Of a stretch of DNA of 64,000 bases, positions 28,489 to 37,302 are shown piece by piece. The DNA is from CAVUBL01 sp963739795 (lineage in GTDB: Bacteria > Acidobacteriota > Thermoanaerobaculia > Multivoradales > DATKCC01), in assembly GCA_963739795.1 (NCBI GenBank), contig CAVUBL010000007.1:186001-250000 (forward strand), in the 5' to 3' direction. A model generated the notes under the pieces. That model was not told where the DNA came from and did no database searches. It was given only the letters and a program-made list of their open reading frames with translations. Each line of letters begins with the position of its first letter. Position 1 is the first letter of the stretch. The translations under genes and the position numbers were made by a program.

Positions 28489-28656
28489 AAATCCACATGA
28501 GTCCGGCGCTCCACTGATTGACCAGGCCTCCAGCATTCCTAGCAGCAAGCCGCAAATTATGCAGGCCGATCACGAAGACGCCGCCTCTGATGATACGATA
28601 CAAATTGTTGAGTTACCACGAGGCCTACTATGAGCCGAAGGGGACTGCAAGCGACA

Positions 28657-29379
28657 CTATAGTCCAAAAGCGCCCCATTTCTTGACCAACATCGCTTGCG
28701 AGATGGGCAGCTCGATAAGGAGGTAATCCGGAGCCCGACTGGCGAAGTCAAGTAATGCACGATTCACTCCGGGGCACTGTGAGAAGTCGTGGGACAGAAT
28801 AACGCCACCTGGAAGCATCCGGTCAGCAAAGAAACTCAGGCTCGACGAGGTGCTCTCATACGTGTCTACATCAAGATGCACCAACGAGAACAACCGGCGG
28901 TTGACCACGCCTGCGGTCTCTGGGAACACCCCCTTAATGATATGGACATTCGAGTACGCGCTGAGCCTCGCCCTGACTAGGGTCTCGTCCCATCTGTACA
29001 TACCTTCTTTGAAGCGGGCATCTAGCGCACCTACGGCGGGGAGACCATCGAAGGTGTCAAAGAGAAATAGACTTGTCTCAGGTGATTTCGCCTCGGCTAT
29101 CACGCTGGCACTCGCACCTCGGAATACGCCGACTTCAGCGTAATCACCGCCATCGTTGCGCTTAGCCCTACATATTGAGTAGAGCATGAAAAGTTCGTGA
29201 GGGCTAAAGAGCACCGTCCCAGGCTCATCGCGCCAAGTCTTTCTTAGCACCTCTACCGCCTCAGGGTTAAGACTCTTATAGTATTTGAGTACCCTTAGCT
29301 CAAAGACGTTCAGTACCTTCCTTGTCAGCCTCCCAAGCTTGCTTGTTGCTACTCTGCCACATGATCCCAGTGTCCTCAT
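28657..29379 (-). CDS. TylF/macrocin-O-methyltransferase-like protein
   Basis: A 240-residue putative O-methyltransferase: YAEVGVFRGASASVIAEA (SAM site), LFLFDTFDGLPAV, and LVHLDVDTYESTSSSLSFF with the metal-type acidic residues, then GGVILSHDF. Relatives methylate sugars in antibiotics or surface glycans. ATG 29379 is chosen because GGAGAG lies 7 nt upstream; longer upstream frames have no homology-like text. Base composition is lower in GC than the flanking core, as for its island neighbours. Confidence 0.8.
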   Translation of the reverse strand: MRTLGSCGRVATSKLGRLTRKVLNVFELRVLKYYKSLNPEAVEVLRKTWRDEPGTVLFSPHELFMLYSICRAKRNDGGDYAEVGVFRGASASVIAEAKSPETSLFLFDTFDGLPAVGALDARFKEGMYRWDETLVRARLSAYSNVHIIKGVFPETAGVVNRRLFSLVHLDVDTYESTSSSLSFFADRMLPGGVILSHDFSQCPGVNRALLDFASRAPDYLLIELPISQAMLVKKWGAFGL

Positions 29380-30236
29380 AACTTGCTCTCCAAACCTTGC
29401 CACTTCTACCTGCTGACTCTCGCTGCAATGCCACAGCCCCTTCACAGGCCCACCCCTCGGACGCTGATACGTGCGAAGGAGTGGGGCATCTCTCGAAAGA
29501 GCACGCCGGGGCCTGTCAACCCCGATGAGACGGTGAGTTCGATCAATTAGTGAGCATCCATCCTCGTGGTTGTCGGGTGGATTGATCCAGACGGCTGTAG
29601 GCAACTCGGTCGGTTCCGGTGTGCCGAGGACGAAGCCCTCGGGGTGAGCCTGATAGCCGGCGCGTCAGTATCCTTGACGACCAAGGGGCCTCCTCCAATC
29701 CTCTACGGCTGCGCGAAGCTCGGAGCGGCGGCTTGCCAAGGCATCCCGGTGCCCGTCCATGGACTCGAAGGGGGTTCATGGCCCTTGCCTTCCTCCGGAG
29801 CTACGCTCACCCCCCCTTCCAGAACGGCGACGCTCCTGCACAAGAGACGCGTGGCAGTTCTATGGCGCTCGCAGCCTATCGAATAGCCCCCCATGGCCCT
29901 ACGGCACCGAGGCCCGAAGCCTCGAGAACACTCTGTGGGCCGGAGATTCCGCCGCCCAGCTGGCTTCCAGCGTCCGACCTACAGTTTAGCAATTCTTCCC
30001 CTCTTGACCTTTCCGGATCAGCACTATAGTATCTACGCGCTCGGCGGCAGGCGTAAGGTGAGCTCGTAGCTGCCGTTAAGGAATGTTGTAGGTCGTGAAG
30101 AACTGGCGCCCATGGCTCCTGTTACTGGGCTTGGGCTAGTCCATTGGCGCGCCGCCGCACTGGAAACAGCCTAGCGCACTATGTCTACTCCTTCAACCCT
30201 CCCTGAATGAAGCGATAACGTGTCATTCTTCTTACC
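29380..30236. other. 857-bp stretch with no recognisable gene
   Basis: Only short frames on either strand, none with a ribosome-binding site or familiar motif. It separates the methyltransferase from the membrane-protein gene and may be eroded coding DNA or a large intergenic region of the island. Confidence 0.5.
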
Positions 30237-31313
30237 ATGAACACCGAGAACCTTGAGAGGGCTATGAGACGCCTCACGTTCTTCACCTTCTCGGTTGGAG
30301 CCAACGAAGCGTTCCACCCGTACAGCGGCCTTCGCCTCTTGCTCATGTTCTCAATTCTCCCTCTATGCCAGTTTTTCGGCGCTGTTGCCGATAACGCACT
30401 GCGTCTTCCCGGCAACGGGAAAGGCCTTCTCGTCCACGCTGGCCAGTGGGCCATATTCATTGCGCCCCCATTGATCGTTCTTTTTCTGGCGATCGCAATG
30501 AGGAACCTCATTCACATCGTCAAGAATCTCGCGAAGTTTTCTCAAACAGAAAGTGTGCCCCCAGACTTGAGTGCCCTCGTTCATCGACTCTCAAGATTGC
30601 TGCTGTGCAGAACAAAGCACGTCGCCCTTCTGGTGCTCCTCTCTCTCCTCGGTGCTCTCGTAGCAGTGCGTAACTTCATTCAAACTTCTGACCCGTTCCG
30701 CTACTACGGCAATGACATATTCGACTCGGCGTACCATAAGTGGGGGTTCTTGTTTACGCGGATCAATAATTGCCTTCTGTACGTCCTAGTCTTTCCCGTA
30801 CTTCTCTTTGCGGCGATCTCGCTAACTTGGGCACTCAATCGGCTTCTCGGCGCAATGGCTCGGGACCGAAACACTTGTATTGATTTCTTCAACCCTGATA
30901 ATTGCGGTGGCTTCTCTGCTTTTGGAAGAATCAACGTGTGCATTATGTGCATGTGGTTCGCAGTCTTCGGAGTCATCTGGGCCGACTTTGAGACACACGA
31001 TCGCGCAGCCCTAACATTGATAATATCGGCCGTTGCAGGTTCCGCCGCCTTCTTTGCCCAAAGCATTCTTGGTATTTACCCCATTTACCATTGTCTTCGT
31101 CAAAAGAAGCGCTCCACCCTAGGCAAGCTCCACTCTGAGCTCAATGCCATATTCAGAGATCGCCATGGCTTCAGCCGAGTCGAGCCATTGATGTACTTTC
31201 GGAAAGTTGTAATAGAAACAAGCGTTCTTCCATACTCAAGAAATGCACGGTTCCTGGTGAATTCACTTCGGCTCGCACCTGCTGTCCTCGCTTTGACTAG
31301 GCTGGTGGTCTAG
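30237..31313 (+). CDS. Hypothetical polytopic membrane protein
   Basis: A 358-residue protein I do not recognise. Five to six hydrophobic segments are visible (about residues 28-50, 67-90, 125-145, 178-205, 230-250, 260-280), with a conserved-looking cytoplasmic tail rich in basic residues. Codon use is less GC-biased than in the core genes. Its 3' end overlaps the convergent CDP-alcohol phosphatidyltransferase by 51 nt. No good ribosome-binding site precedes ATG 30237. Confidence 0.65.
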   Translation: MNTENLERAMRRLTFFTFSVGANEAFHPYSGLRLLLMFSILPLCQFFGAVADNALRLPGNGKGLLVHAGQWAIFIAPPLIVLFLAIAMRNLIHIVKNLAKFSQTESVPPDLSALVHRLSRLLLCRTKHVALLVLLSLLGALVAVRNFIQTSDPFRYYGNDIFDSAYHKWGFLFTRINNCLLYVLVFPVLLFAAISLTWALNRLLGAMARDRNTCIDFFNPDNCGGFSAFGRINVCIMCMWFAVFGVIWADFETHDRAALTLIISAVAGSAAFFAQSILGIYPIYHCLRQKKRSTLGKLHSELNAIFRDRHGFSRVEPLMYFRKVVIETSVLPYSRNARFLVNSLRLAPAVLALTRLVV

Positions 31314-31889
31314 GCGGCACGCAACAAGCAGTCGCAGTCCAATGGCCCAGTAGAGCAAGATGAGGATCAACCAGAAGAGAACTATCCGGAAATAGTGAAG
31401 CGCGTCCATTTCCTTGGGGCTGAACTTCTGGAGCAGGCCCACGTCCTGAAGGAGATACGTAAGAACCCACAAGCGAACTCCTGCCCAGTGGACTAGGTGA
31501 AGCACCCTGATCTCTCTAGCTTCCACCTCCCAGTGCTCCTGCACGAGACGGCCAGCGTAAATCCCGATCTGGCCGACTATCCAAAGCCAAGGAAGAAGTG
31601 GCTCAATCGGATGCGCTAGCGAAATCCCGAAGAGAAGTGCCGTGTAGAGCACGCGGTCTGCAACGCCATCGAGGATGTAACCGGCGCGGGAGGTACCCGA
31701 AGCGCGCCTGGCTAGCGGCCCATCAAGCTGGTCAGTGAGCTCGGCTATCACGACAAGGAGAAGCTCGGCCCGGAACATCGTGCTGTTCGTTGGGCGGTAA
31801 AGCATGATTATCGGGAAAGCTAGGGCGATTCGGGTAAGAGATAGTGCCCAGGCTAGCCGGAGCGTGTTGGATATTGACACGTTATCCAT
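31263..31889 (-). CDS. CDP-alcohol phosphatidyltransferase (PgsA-like)
   Basis: A 208-residue membrane enzyme. The family signature D-x2-D-G-x2-A-R-x8-G-x3-D-x3-D is complete, beginning DQLDGPLAR (about residue 52) and ending LDGVAD. Such enzymes move a phosphatidyl group from CDP-diacylglycerol to an alcohol; glycerol-3-phosphate is likely here because a GpsA-like gene, which makes that substrate, lies next door. ATG 31889 is used; GTG 31895 is the alternative. It is divergent from the GpsA-like gene by about 80 nt. Confidence 0.85.
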   Translation of the reverse strand: MDNVSISNTLRLAWALSLTRIALAFPIIMLYRPTNSTMFRAELLLVVIAELTDQLDGPLARRASGTSRAGYILDGVADRVLYTALLFGISLAHPIEPLLPWLWIVGQIGIYAGRLVQEHWEVEAREIRVLHLVHWAGVRLWVLTYLLQDVGLLQKFSPKEMDALHYFRIVLFWLILILLYWAIGLRLLVACRLDHQPSQSEDSRCEPK

Positions 31890-31971
31890 TGGCACCGCGA
31901 GTAGCGGTTTGTTGGAGGAACGCCTGTAATCCAGCCCCTAACTTATGGTACGTTAGTTGCGGCCCTTAGCA

Positions 31972-33096
31972 ATGGAGCCGCAGTCGGACAACGGGAAGGG
32001 CTGCAGAGGTCTGCAGCAGCCCCCAAACTCTTCGAATGTGGTGGTTATTGGAAGTGGAGCGATGGGGCAGGCAATTGCAGTTCCCCTACGGGATAATGAC
32101 TACACAGTGAATGTTCTAGCTGGCCGATCCTGGTTACGTAGTGTCCCGCAGGGGGTGTCCCGAAATCGACGGAGCTCTCCTCGACATCGTAAGGTATCCT
32201 CTCTCTTGGGCGGAGGCAGCCGGAAGGGAACCCTAACGCAGTTGCGAGGGGAAGAGCTTCAACTTCTTGTCATTGCACTCAATTGGAGAGGTCTTCGGGT
32301 GATGACGAGGCTGGAGTCCGGTATTAGAGACCAAGGTTGTCCTATCTTGGTTCTCAGCAAAGGAATCTGCCCGACCACCCTCGCCGACGACGAGGTTCAA
32401 GGTGCGGCAGAGCTCCTTGCGGAGTTCTTCAAGCCTTCCGGAGAAGTGTACTTCTTCGCTGGCCCCTGTGTAGCACGGGACCTGGAGAACAGGGTTCGGA
32501 CCACTGCTGTTCTGGTAGGAGATGGACCTCGGATGGAGGGCGTAGCTTGCATGCTTAGCACCACCTATCTAAAGGTTTTCCTCTCTCGCGACGTAAAGGG
32601 TGCGGCATCTGCCGCAGCTCTGAAGAATTTTTACGCGGTAGTCCTCGGCATTGCAACCGGCGTCCTCGCCCCGTCGGTCCTGCCTACTCAGGGTGTATGC
32701 CCGCGGAATACCTCAGCCTATCTCTTCACCCAGGCAGCTGCCGAAGTTGAGGAGTTGGTTTCTTGGCTTGGAGGAACCCGCTCTTCTGCACGTGGAGTGG
32801 AAGGCATAGGGGATCTTTACGTTACTTGCGGAGGCGGGCGCAATCATCGAGCGGGTGTCTTGATAGGGCAAGGGGAGAGCATGCGAAGCGTTCAGTTACG
32901 GTCTATGCGCGGAGCTACGGTGGAAGGACTGGAGCTTGCCTCGGAAATGGGTCCTTTTCTCCTCGCTAAAGCCGACTGCGGTGACCTGGAACTTCCTAGA
33001 TTTCCACTCCTTGACTTCGGACTCAAGATTTTGGTCAAGGGAAAGGACCCAAAGACAGCGTGGTGGGAGTTTTGGTCCACAACTTCTTATCGCTAG
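31972..33096 (+). CDS. GpsA-like NAD(P)H glycerol-3-phosphate dehydrogenase
   Basis: A 374-residue protein with the GpsA plan: Rossmann motif VVVIGSGAMGQAIAV, VLSKGI, GPCVARDLE, the catalytic-lysine helix ASAAALKNFYAVVLGIATG, and GIGDLYVTC followed by NHRAG. GpsA reduces dihydroxyacetone phosphate to sn-glycerol-3-phosphate for phospholipids. The sequence is unusually divergent between residues 55 and 95, and base composition is lower in GC than the core. ATG 31972 is preferred over TTG 31957. Confidence 0.8.
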   Translation: MEPQSDNGKGCRGLQQPPNSSNVVVIGSGAMGQAIAVPLRDNDYTVNVLAGRSWLRSVPQGVSRNRRSSPRHRKVSSLLGGGSRKGTLTQLRGEELQLLVIALNWRGLRVMTRLESGIRDQGCPILVLSKGICPTTLADDEVQGAAELLAEFFKPSGEVYFFAGPCVARDLENRVRTTAVLVGDGPRMEGVACMLSTTYLKVFLSRDVKGAASAAALKNFYAVVLGIATGVLAPSVLPTQGVCPRNTSAYLFTQAAAEVEELVSWLGGTRSSARGVEGIGDLYVTCGGGRNHRAGVLIGQGESMRSVQLRSMRGATVEGLELASEMGPFLLAKADCGDLELPRFPLLDFGLKILVKGKDPKTAWWEFWSTTSYR

Positions 33097-33383
33097 CGCG
33101 GTTACAGGCTCCGAGTGCCTGCGTATAGCCTTTCCCGCCCGGGGCCATACCAGGGAATATTGGAGAGCTTCAAGACGCTATACTGGTCTCGGTGTCCCTG
33201 CCACCTTATCGCCGATCGTAGCCTGCCGCGAGGCCACCATGGAGACGAGATGCCTCGCTTCACCCCGCCTCCCCCTGGCCGGAGCCCAGGTACACACCAT
33301 AGCCGACGGTGGGGCCCAACCTGACGATTTGATGTATGCTGTCGGGGAGGGTTCGCGCAGTTGTGCGCAGTAAGAGTTGACTG

Positions 33384-34547
33384 GTGCCTACAGCTACCAC
33401 TCTCGCCTTCGAATTCCGAGGCGCTGGCCCTGGCGAGAGACTGTCACCTCATTTGATTGGCATGAGCGAAGGAACAATCTCCCTCTTGCGGAATGGCGAC
33501 ACCGCCTACCCGAGAATGCTGGCGGCCATACGTGCTGCGACACACACCGTGTTCCTCTCTAGCTATCAGATGGATCGAGATGCAGCCGGAGAGACGTTTC
33601 TCACCGAGCTTCGTGATGCCCAGCGGCGCGGCGTCAGAGTGCGGGTTCTCCTAGACTTCCTAGGAAACCTCATTACGGGTAGGTCCTTGGTTGGCGATAT
33701 TCGACGCGCAGGGATTCCTGTCGCGGTTTTCGGTTCTCCTACGGTTCTCCACCGCATTACTAACAGATACCACAGGAAGCTACTGGTCATCGACGGAGCA
33801 ATCGCCTTCTTCGGAGGTCTAAATATTCGAGAGTGCCACATCCTCAGCCAGAGCCCACGAAAGCCATCGGCCGACCTCCATTTTGAGCTCGGTGGCGCTC
33901 TTGCCCGGAAGATCCAGGATATCTTCATAGACGACTGGCTCAAGCAAACTGGCGAGCAGCTCTCCTGTTCGCGCGCGGCTTCCGAGAAGTCCGACCTGAT
34001 CCAAGGACTGGAAATTCAGGGGACCGTCCTAGTGTCGGATCCCAGGCGGCAGCAGAACCTTGTTGAGGAAACCTACCGGCGGCGGCTTAAGGGGGCAAAT
34101 CACTCGGTACAAATTGTGACCCCATACTTTCTCCCTGGCCCTCTTCTTAGAGAGTTTATTAACTGTGTTGACCGAGGCGTGGAAGTTACAGTCGTTGTGC
34201 CTTCGAAGACGAACCCGCTCGTCGATGCAATTATTTCAAGGGATCTCGCCGTACTTCAGTCAATGGCGGTATCTGTGTATCAGACTCCACCGCCATTTGA
34301 TCACTCTAAGTTGACACTAATTGACAAGCGAACCGCTCTGGTTGGTTCGGCGAACTGGGACATGAGAAGCTTGAGGTCAAATCTCGAGATACTACTCGAA
34401 TCCTCTTCGCCTGCTTTTGTAGCCCCGCTCTGCTCTATGGTTGAAGACAAGACTGCTGGGATTAAACCAGGGGTGTCCTCCAGGAGTCTTGGCCTGTCCG
34501 GGAAGGTCCTGGGGTTCATCGCCGCACAACTCTACGGATATCTCTAG
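33384..34547 (+). CDS. Phospholipase D-type cardiolipin synthase
   Basis: A 387-residue (or 361 from ATG 33462) protein with two HKD motifs: HRKLLVIDG followed by GGLNI, and DHSKLTLID followed by GSANWDMRS. This pairing and spacing fit bacterial cardiolipin synthases, which join two phosphatidylglycerol molecules or a phosphatidyl group to glycerol. No N-terminal transmembrane pair is present, as in the shorter ClsB-type enzymes. With the CDP-alcohol and GpsA-like genes it completes a phosphatidylglycerol-to-cardiolipin route on the island. Confidence 0.85.
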   Translation: MPTATTLAFEFRGAGPGERLSPHLIGMSEGTISLLRNGDTAYPRMLAAIRAATHTVFLSSYQMDRDAAGETFLTELRDAQRRGVRVRVLLDFLGNLITGRSLVGDIRRAGIPVAVFGSPTVLHRITNRYHRKLLVIDGAIAFFGGLNIRECHILSQSPRKPSADLHFELGGALARKIQDIFIDDWLKQTGEQLSCSRAASEKSDLIQGLEIQGTVLVSDPRRQQNLVEETYRRRLKGANHSVQIVTPYFLPGPLLREFINCVDRGVEVTVVVPSKTNPLVDAIISRDLAVLQSMAVSVYQTPPPFDHSKLTLIDKRTALVGSANWDMRSLRSNLEILLESSSPAFVAPLCSMVEDKTAGIKPGVSSRSLGLSGKVLGFIAAQLYGYL

Positions 34548-34747
34548 CATGGTGAGAGTAGAATGTTAGTGAATTCGACCTGTTTAGTCTCTGCGGCGCC
34601 TGCAACTTCACGGCTTGGGTTGTTTTGGCAGCCGAATCGAGGCGAGTAAGAGCGAGGCGCCTCCGGGAGATGGTCGTCTCATGGCACGTCAGGGGCATGG
34701 AGTCTAGGCTCTCCCTCCCTGGCCGAAGGTAGAAGCTGCGAGAGAGC

Positions 34748-34775
34748 TTGACAAGTCTCTTCCCGGCGGTATAAT
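34748..34775 (+). promoter_or_regulatory. Consensus promoter of the IS-interrupted gene copy
   Basis: TTGACA (34748-34753), 16 nt, TATAAT (34770-34775), perfect sigma-70 boxes. A 155-nt leader follows to ATG 34931 and is recognisably the same as the leader of the intact copy (44499-44652). Confidence 0.75.
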
Positions 34776-35062
34776 AGCGGTAACGGCAGCGCGAGACCTT
34801 GTCCTGGGCCGGCCGCGGGCGGCATTCGCCAAGCCTCCGGCGCCCCTGGCGATGAGACCTCGCTACCAAAAGCGACCCGAGCGAGCGGACACTCGCCCGG
34901 GCCTGCTACGCAAAGGAGATACAGGCTCCCATGCGCAACGAGCAAGAGAGTAGCAGCCGGACGGGCGCGCGCCGTCCCAGTCCCCTTCCACCTCCTCTAC
35001 CGTCTCCACCCCCTCGACATCCTCGGGCGCCTCCGCGCGGCCTTCCCGCGGCTCCTCCCGGA

Positions 35063-35104
35063 CTTACATTCCGCACATCTCCCCGGCGATTTCTGGGCAA
35101 TTTC
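35063..35104 (+). repeat. Left terminal inverted repeat of the IS
   Basis: Begins CTTACATTCCGCACATCTC and pairs with 37261-37302 at 39 of 42 positions. The target duplication CCCGGA is immediately outside. Confidence 0.9.
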
Positions 35105-35125
35105 TCGTCGCAAGTAGCTGAGGAA

Positions 35126-35377
35126 TCAGCGGCTTAGGTCTTCTGATTCGAGGATGATCTGGGCGGTCTCGGCCTCCCAGCGTCGCAGGAGGCGCTGGAT
35201 CTCGCGGTGGTTGGCGATGCCCCGTTCGAGGAGCTCGGCCTGCTGCGGCGAGACGACACTGTGGCGGTATCGGCCCTCAAGCCTGCGCGTCCATTCGTGG
35301 TAGGGGCCGTGGCGGGCGTCGGGATCGACGGCGCAGCGGCACCCCTTCTGGCCGCAGACCTTGGTGCGAGTCGTCAA
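35126..35377 (-). CDS. IS passenger protein with CxxxxGCRC motif (DUF6788-like)
   Basis: An 83-residue protein starting at TTG 35377, with KVCGQKGCRC, HGPYHEW and QQAELLERGIANHREIQRLL, the pattern of small proteins often encoded with transposons. The family usually has a helical lead (ELARLERELRRR), and exactly such text is in frame upstream to about 35490, but no ATG, GTG or TTG is available there, so the true start may be non-canonical. It is divergent from the transposase. Function unknown. Confidence 0.65.
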   Translation of the reverse strand: MTTRTKVCGQKGCRCAVDPDARHGPYHEWTRRLEGRYRHSVVSPQQAELLERGIANHREIQRLLRRWEAETAQIILESEDLSR

Positions 35378-35483
35378 GGTTCCCGAGCAGACGAGGGTCA
35401 GAGCCTCGAGAGCCTCCCGGATCGTCCGGGTGCGCCGGCGCAGCTCCCGCTCCAGCCGGGCGAGCTCGGAGGTGAGATTGTGC

Positions 35484-35520
35484 TTGACGTGGTCATGATC
35501 TGGCGATACTATACTCGCCA
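35484..35520 (+). promoter_or_regulatory. Transposase promoter with overlapping palindrome
   Basis: TTGACG (35484-35489), 17 nt, TACTAT (35507-35512). The -10 box sits in the loop of the inverted repeat TGGCGA/TCGCCA (35501-35506, 35515-35520), placing a possible operator directly over the promoter, 3 nt before the transposase ATG. Confidence 0.6.
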
Positions 35521-35522
35521 GA

Positions 35523-37238
35523 ATGAGATCCCGTCAAGGGCTGCGCCTGAGACCGAGCGAGCTGTCTCTGGTGTCCCAGAGGCTGGGACCCCTGCCGGTG
35601 ATCAACCACTTCCTCCGGCGCCTGCGGCTCGACGAGCACCTCGAGCGCTTCGTGCCGACCCCCGACCGGCGCACGAGGCTGCCTTACGCCCAAGGCCTGG
35701 GAGTCCTCCTGCGCTCGATCCTGGTCGAGCGCGAGGCGATCTATCGCCAGCACGAGACGGTGGCCACCTACGCGCCCGAAGCCTTCGGCCTGGCGCCACA
35801 GCGCGTGACCCACCTCAGCGACGACGCCCTCGGCCGGGCTCTCGATCGCCTCTTCGACGCCGACCGGGGGAGCCTGCTGACCGCGGTGGTCGTCGCGGCC
35901 GGCGAGGCCTTCGACCTCTGCTTCGACGAGCTCCACAACGACTCGACGACCATTCACTTCTGCGGTCAGTACCGGGACTCAGGGCGCCCGATGCGGGGCC
36001 GGCGCACCCCCTGGATCACCTTCGGCTACTCCAAGGACCACCGGCCGGACCTCAAGCAACTGCTCTTCGTGCTCACCACGACGCGCGACGGCGCCGTGCC
36101 GGCCCAGTTCCGCTGCGAGGACGGCAACGCCAGCGACTCGCGCACCCACGAGGCGACCTGGGACGCGCTGCGGCGAGTCACGGGGCGGGCCGACTTCCTC
36201 TACGTCGCCGACTCGAAGCTGTGCGGCGCCGACGCCATGAGCCACATCGACGGCCACGGCGGCCGCTTCGTCACCGTGCTGCCCCGCTCGCGGCGCGAAG
36301 ACGCCCACTTCCGCGAGTGGCTCCAGACCCACGAGCCGGACTGGGAGCTCGTCTGGGACCGGCCCCACCCGCGGCGCGAGGACGGCCCCCGAGACCGCTG
36401 GTGGACCTACCGCGACCCGCTGCCCTCGCGCGAGGCCTGGCCGGTGACCTGGGTCTACAGCAACCTGCTCCGGCTGCACCAGAGCCAGCGACGCCGCGAG
36501 CAGATCGCCCGCGCCGAGCAGGAGCTCGAGGCCCTCGACCACCAGCTCGCCGGCCCGCGGCCTCGCCTGCGCAGCAAGGCGCGCATCCGCGAGCGGGTCG
36601 ACGAGATCCTCGAACGCTCCAAGGTGGCTCGCTACCTGCGCGTGGAGATCCGCTCCGAGGCCCGCCACGAGTACCGCCAGCTCGGCCCCGGCCGGCCCGG
36701 CCCGACGACCCAGTACCGCCGGAAGACCACGCGCCGGTGGCGTCTCGACACCTCGCTCGACGCCGAGCGCATCGCCTACGACAGCAAGAGCGACGGCATG
36801 TATCCGCTGCTCACCAACGACCCGAGCCTCTCGCCCCGCGAGGTCCTCGAGGCCCACAAGCGCCAGCCGGCGGTCGAGAAGCGCTTCGAGCAGACCAAGA
36901 CCGTCTTCGAGATCGCCCCGGTCCTGCTCAAGAACCCCGGCCGCGTCGAGGCCTTCTTCTTCGTCTACTTCCTCGCCCTGCTCGTCCAGGCCCTCCTCGA
37001 GCGCGAGCTGCGCCGCGCCATGGAAGCCGAGGCGATCTCCTCCCTGCCTCTCTATCCCGAGGAGCGCCGCAGCCTGCAGCCCCACCGCCGAGCAGATCCT
37101 GCGCCTCTTCAGCCTGCTCGAGCGCCACGACCTCTCGCCGAGGGCGAGCTCGTCCGCTCCTTCGAACCCGAGCTCACCCCCCTCCAGCAGCAAGTCCTCG
37201 AGCTTCTCGGAGTGCCCGAAAGCGCCTACAAAACTTAA
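35523..37238 (+). CDS. IS1634-family transposase
   Basis: A 571-residue DDE transposase. The N-terminal DUF4277-like part reads LPVINHFLRRLRLDEHLERF; the catalytic core includes NDSTTIHF, YVADSKLCG and EKRFEQTKTVFEIAPV. A local anomaly: residues about 520-540 (RRADPAPLQPARAPRPL) make no family sense, but the +1 frame over 37084-37131 gives PTAEQILRLFSLLERHDL, the expected text, before the original frame resumes with GELVRSFEPELTP. An extra base near 37083 and a lost base near 37131 would explain it. The enzyme may be impaired. Confidence 0.9.
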   Translation: MRSRQGLRLRPSELSLVSQRLGPLPVINHFLRRLRLDEHLERFVPTPDRRTRLPYAQGLGVLLRSILVEREAIYRQHETVATYAPEAFGLAPQRVTHLSDDALGRALDRLFDADRGSLLTAVVVAAGEAFDLCFDELHNDSTTIHFCGQYRDSGRPMRGRRTPWITFGYSKDHRPDLKQLLFVLTTTRDGAVPAQFRCEDGNASDSRTHEATWDALRRVTGRADFLYVADSKLCGADAMSHIDGHGGRFVTVLPRSRREDAHFREWLQTHEPDWELVWDRPHPRREDGPRDRWWTYRDPLPSREAWPVTWVYSNLLRLHQSQRRREQIARAEQELEALDHQLAGPRPRLRSKARIRERVDEILERSKVARYLRVEIRSEARHEYRQLGPGRPGPTTQYRRKTTRRWRLDTSLDAERIAYDSKSDGMYPLLTNDPSLSPREVLEAHKRQPAVEKRFEQTKTVFEIAPVLLKNPGRVEAFFFVYFLALLVQALLERELRRAMEAEAISSLPLYPEERRSLQPHRRADPAPLQPARAPRPLAEGELVRSFEPELTPLQQQVLELLGVPESAYKT

Positions 37239-37260
37239 GAACCCGATGCCCGTCGCCCTG

Positions 37261-37302
37261 GAAATTGCCCAGAAATCCCCGGCGAGATGTGCGGAATGTC
37301 AG
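37261..37302 (-). repeat. Right terminal inverted repeat of the IS
   Basis: Its reverse complement begins CTGACATTCCGCACATCTC. The second CCCGGA target copy follows at 37303-37308. Confidence 0.9.

Larger units (their letters stand above)
35063..37302 (+). mobile_element. IS1634-type insertion sequence, complete
   Basis: A 2240-bp element bounded by 42-bp imperfect inverted repeats (35063-35104 and 37261-37302, 3 mismatches) and flanked by 6-bp direct repeats CCCGGA (35057-35062 and 37303-37308). It carries a DDE transposase and a small divergent passenger gene. It interrupts a repeated-family gene whose intact paralogue lies at 44653. Confidence 0.92.

Noticed and set aside
29543..29989. 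Small frames in the 29.4-30.2 kb gap
   Set aside because: No motif, start signal or family resemblance; left as a stretch without a recognised gene.
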